A DNA stretch of 64,000 bases from Embiotoca jacksoni (Eukaryota > Chordata > Actinopteri > Embiotocidae), in contig JAKOON010000020.1 of assembly GCA_022577435.1 (NCBI GenBank), positions 10,755,324 through 10,819,323 on the forward strand. The letters are read 5' to 3'. Made by a program: the position numbers and the translations under genes. Positions 63,484-64,000 of the stretch are shown here, piece by piece; position 1 is the first letter of the stretch; every line of letters starts with the position of its first letter. The notes below the pieces were generated by a model. That model saw only the letters and a program-made list of their open reading frames with translations. It ran no database searches and was not told where the DNA came from.

Positions 63484-63575
<92 letters not shown>
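63484..63575. repeat. (CA)n microsatellite
   Basis: 92 bp of uninterrupted CA. Confidence 0.98.
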
Positions 63576-63577
<2 letters not shown>

Positions 63578-64000
63578 CTCTTGAAACTGACAGCTTGATG
63601 CTGTGAATCATTATCTCTAATAGGCCCACTTTAGTGTAAACAAACACAGAGAGTATTGATGCAGACCTTTACCATGCAGTCACCGATCACCCCCTCATCA
63701 AACCCACATAAAACAGGCCAAATTCAGAGTTTACTCATATTTGCATAAAGGTGATGCATTTAAATAAAGTGGCGAGGAATGGAGAGGCGAGGGGTTGCAG
63801 CGAGAATGAAAAACAGCCTTCCTACCAGTTGTTTTAAATGGCACCGTCAGTGTTGGAGGCGACTGCATCAAGCTGGACTTAATCTAAAACCTGATCAGGG
63901 ATCTCACTGAAGACACACTGGTCGAAGGAGTTAAAAGAGGAAGATGTACGTGGGGGTATGTCTGATGAAGAAGTACTCATGACTCAACACAGAAAGATAA
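63576..64000. other. Intergenic sequence to window end
   Basis: No gene seen. Confidence 0.45.

Overview
The window looks like a piece of a teleost fish chromosome, probably from a spiny-rayed (percomorph-like) species. It is AT-moderate, packed with long (CA)n/(TG)n microsatellites, and carries remnants of Tc1, mariner and piggyBac DNA transposons. One gene is fully recognisable: a four-exon, minus-strand hes1/her6 gene (bHLH-Orange-WRPW repressor, 275 aa) at 55460-56755, with its TATA box, an RBPJ (CSL) paired site, CCAAT boxes and a likely poly(A) signal. The species inference rests on the protein and the repeats, not on a database match.

Layout. At 1.2-2.7 kb, minus strand, a two-exon ORF joins cleanly into a 121-residue candidate secreted precursor (signal sequence, N-glycosylation site, RRRKR furin-like site). 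I do not recognise the family. From 3.9 to 4.5 kb lies a decayed Tc1-type transposase. From there to about 55 kb I see no convincing coding gene. That stretch holds more than twenty simple repeats, a tRNA-derived SINE candidate (5.47 kb), a piggyBac-type MITE (31.2 kb), a mariner MITE with a transposase start remnant (37.5 kb), two copies of one interspersed repeat family (32.0 and 50.7 kb), a fragment of another (45.7 kb), and two colinear copies of a 260-bp element (8.2 and 34.35 kb). Several blocks of complex, repeat-free sequence with homeodomain-type cores look like candidate conserved noncoding elements. From 57.2 kb to the end there is upstream flank of her6, with no further gene visible.

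How it fits together. A single Notch-target transcription factor gene inside a large gene-poor territory is the usual arrangement for developmental regulators whose distal enhancers lie in flanking noncoding DNA. The RBPJ-type octamer TGTGGGAA/TTCCCACA occurs at least twelve times by eye, against about two expected by chance, which would suit a Notch-responsive landscape but needs a computed test. I found no bacterial-style operon, CRISPR array, rRNA or intact tRNA gene. The most novel-looking items are the unidentified secreted precursor and the duplicated 260-bp element.
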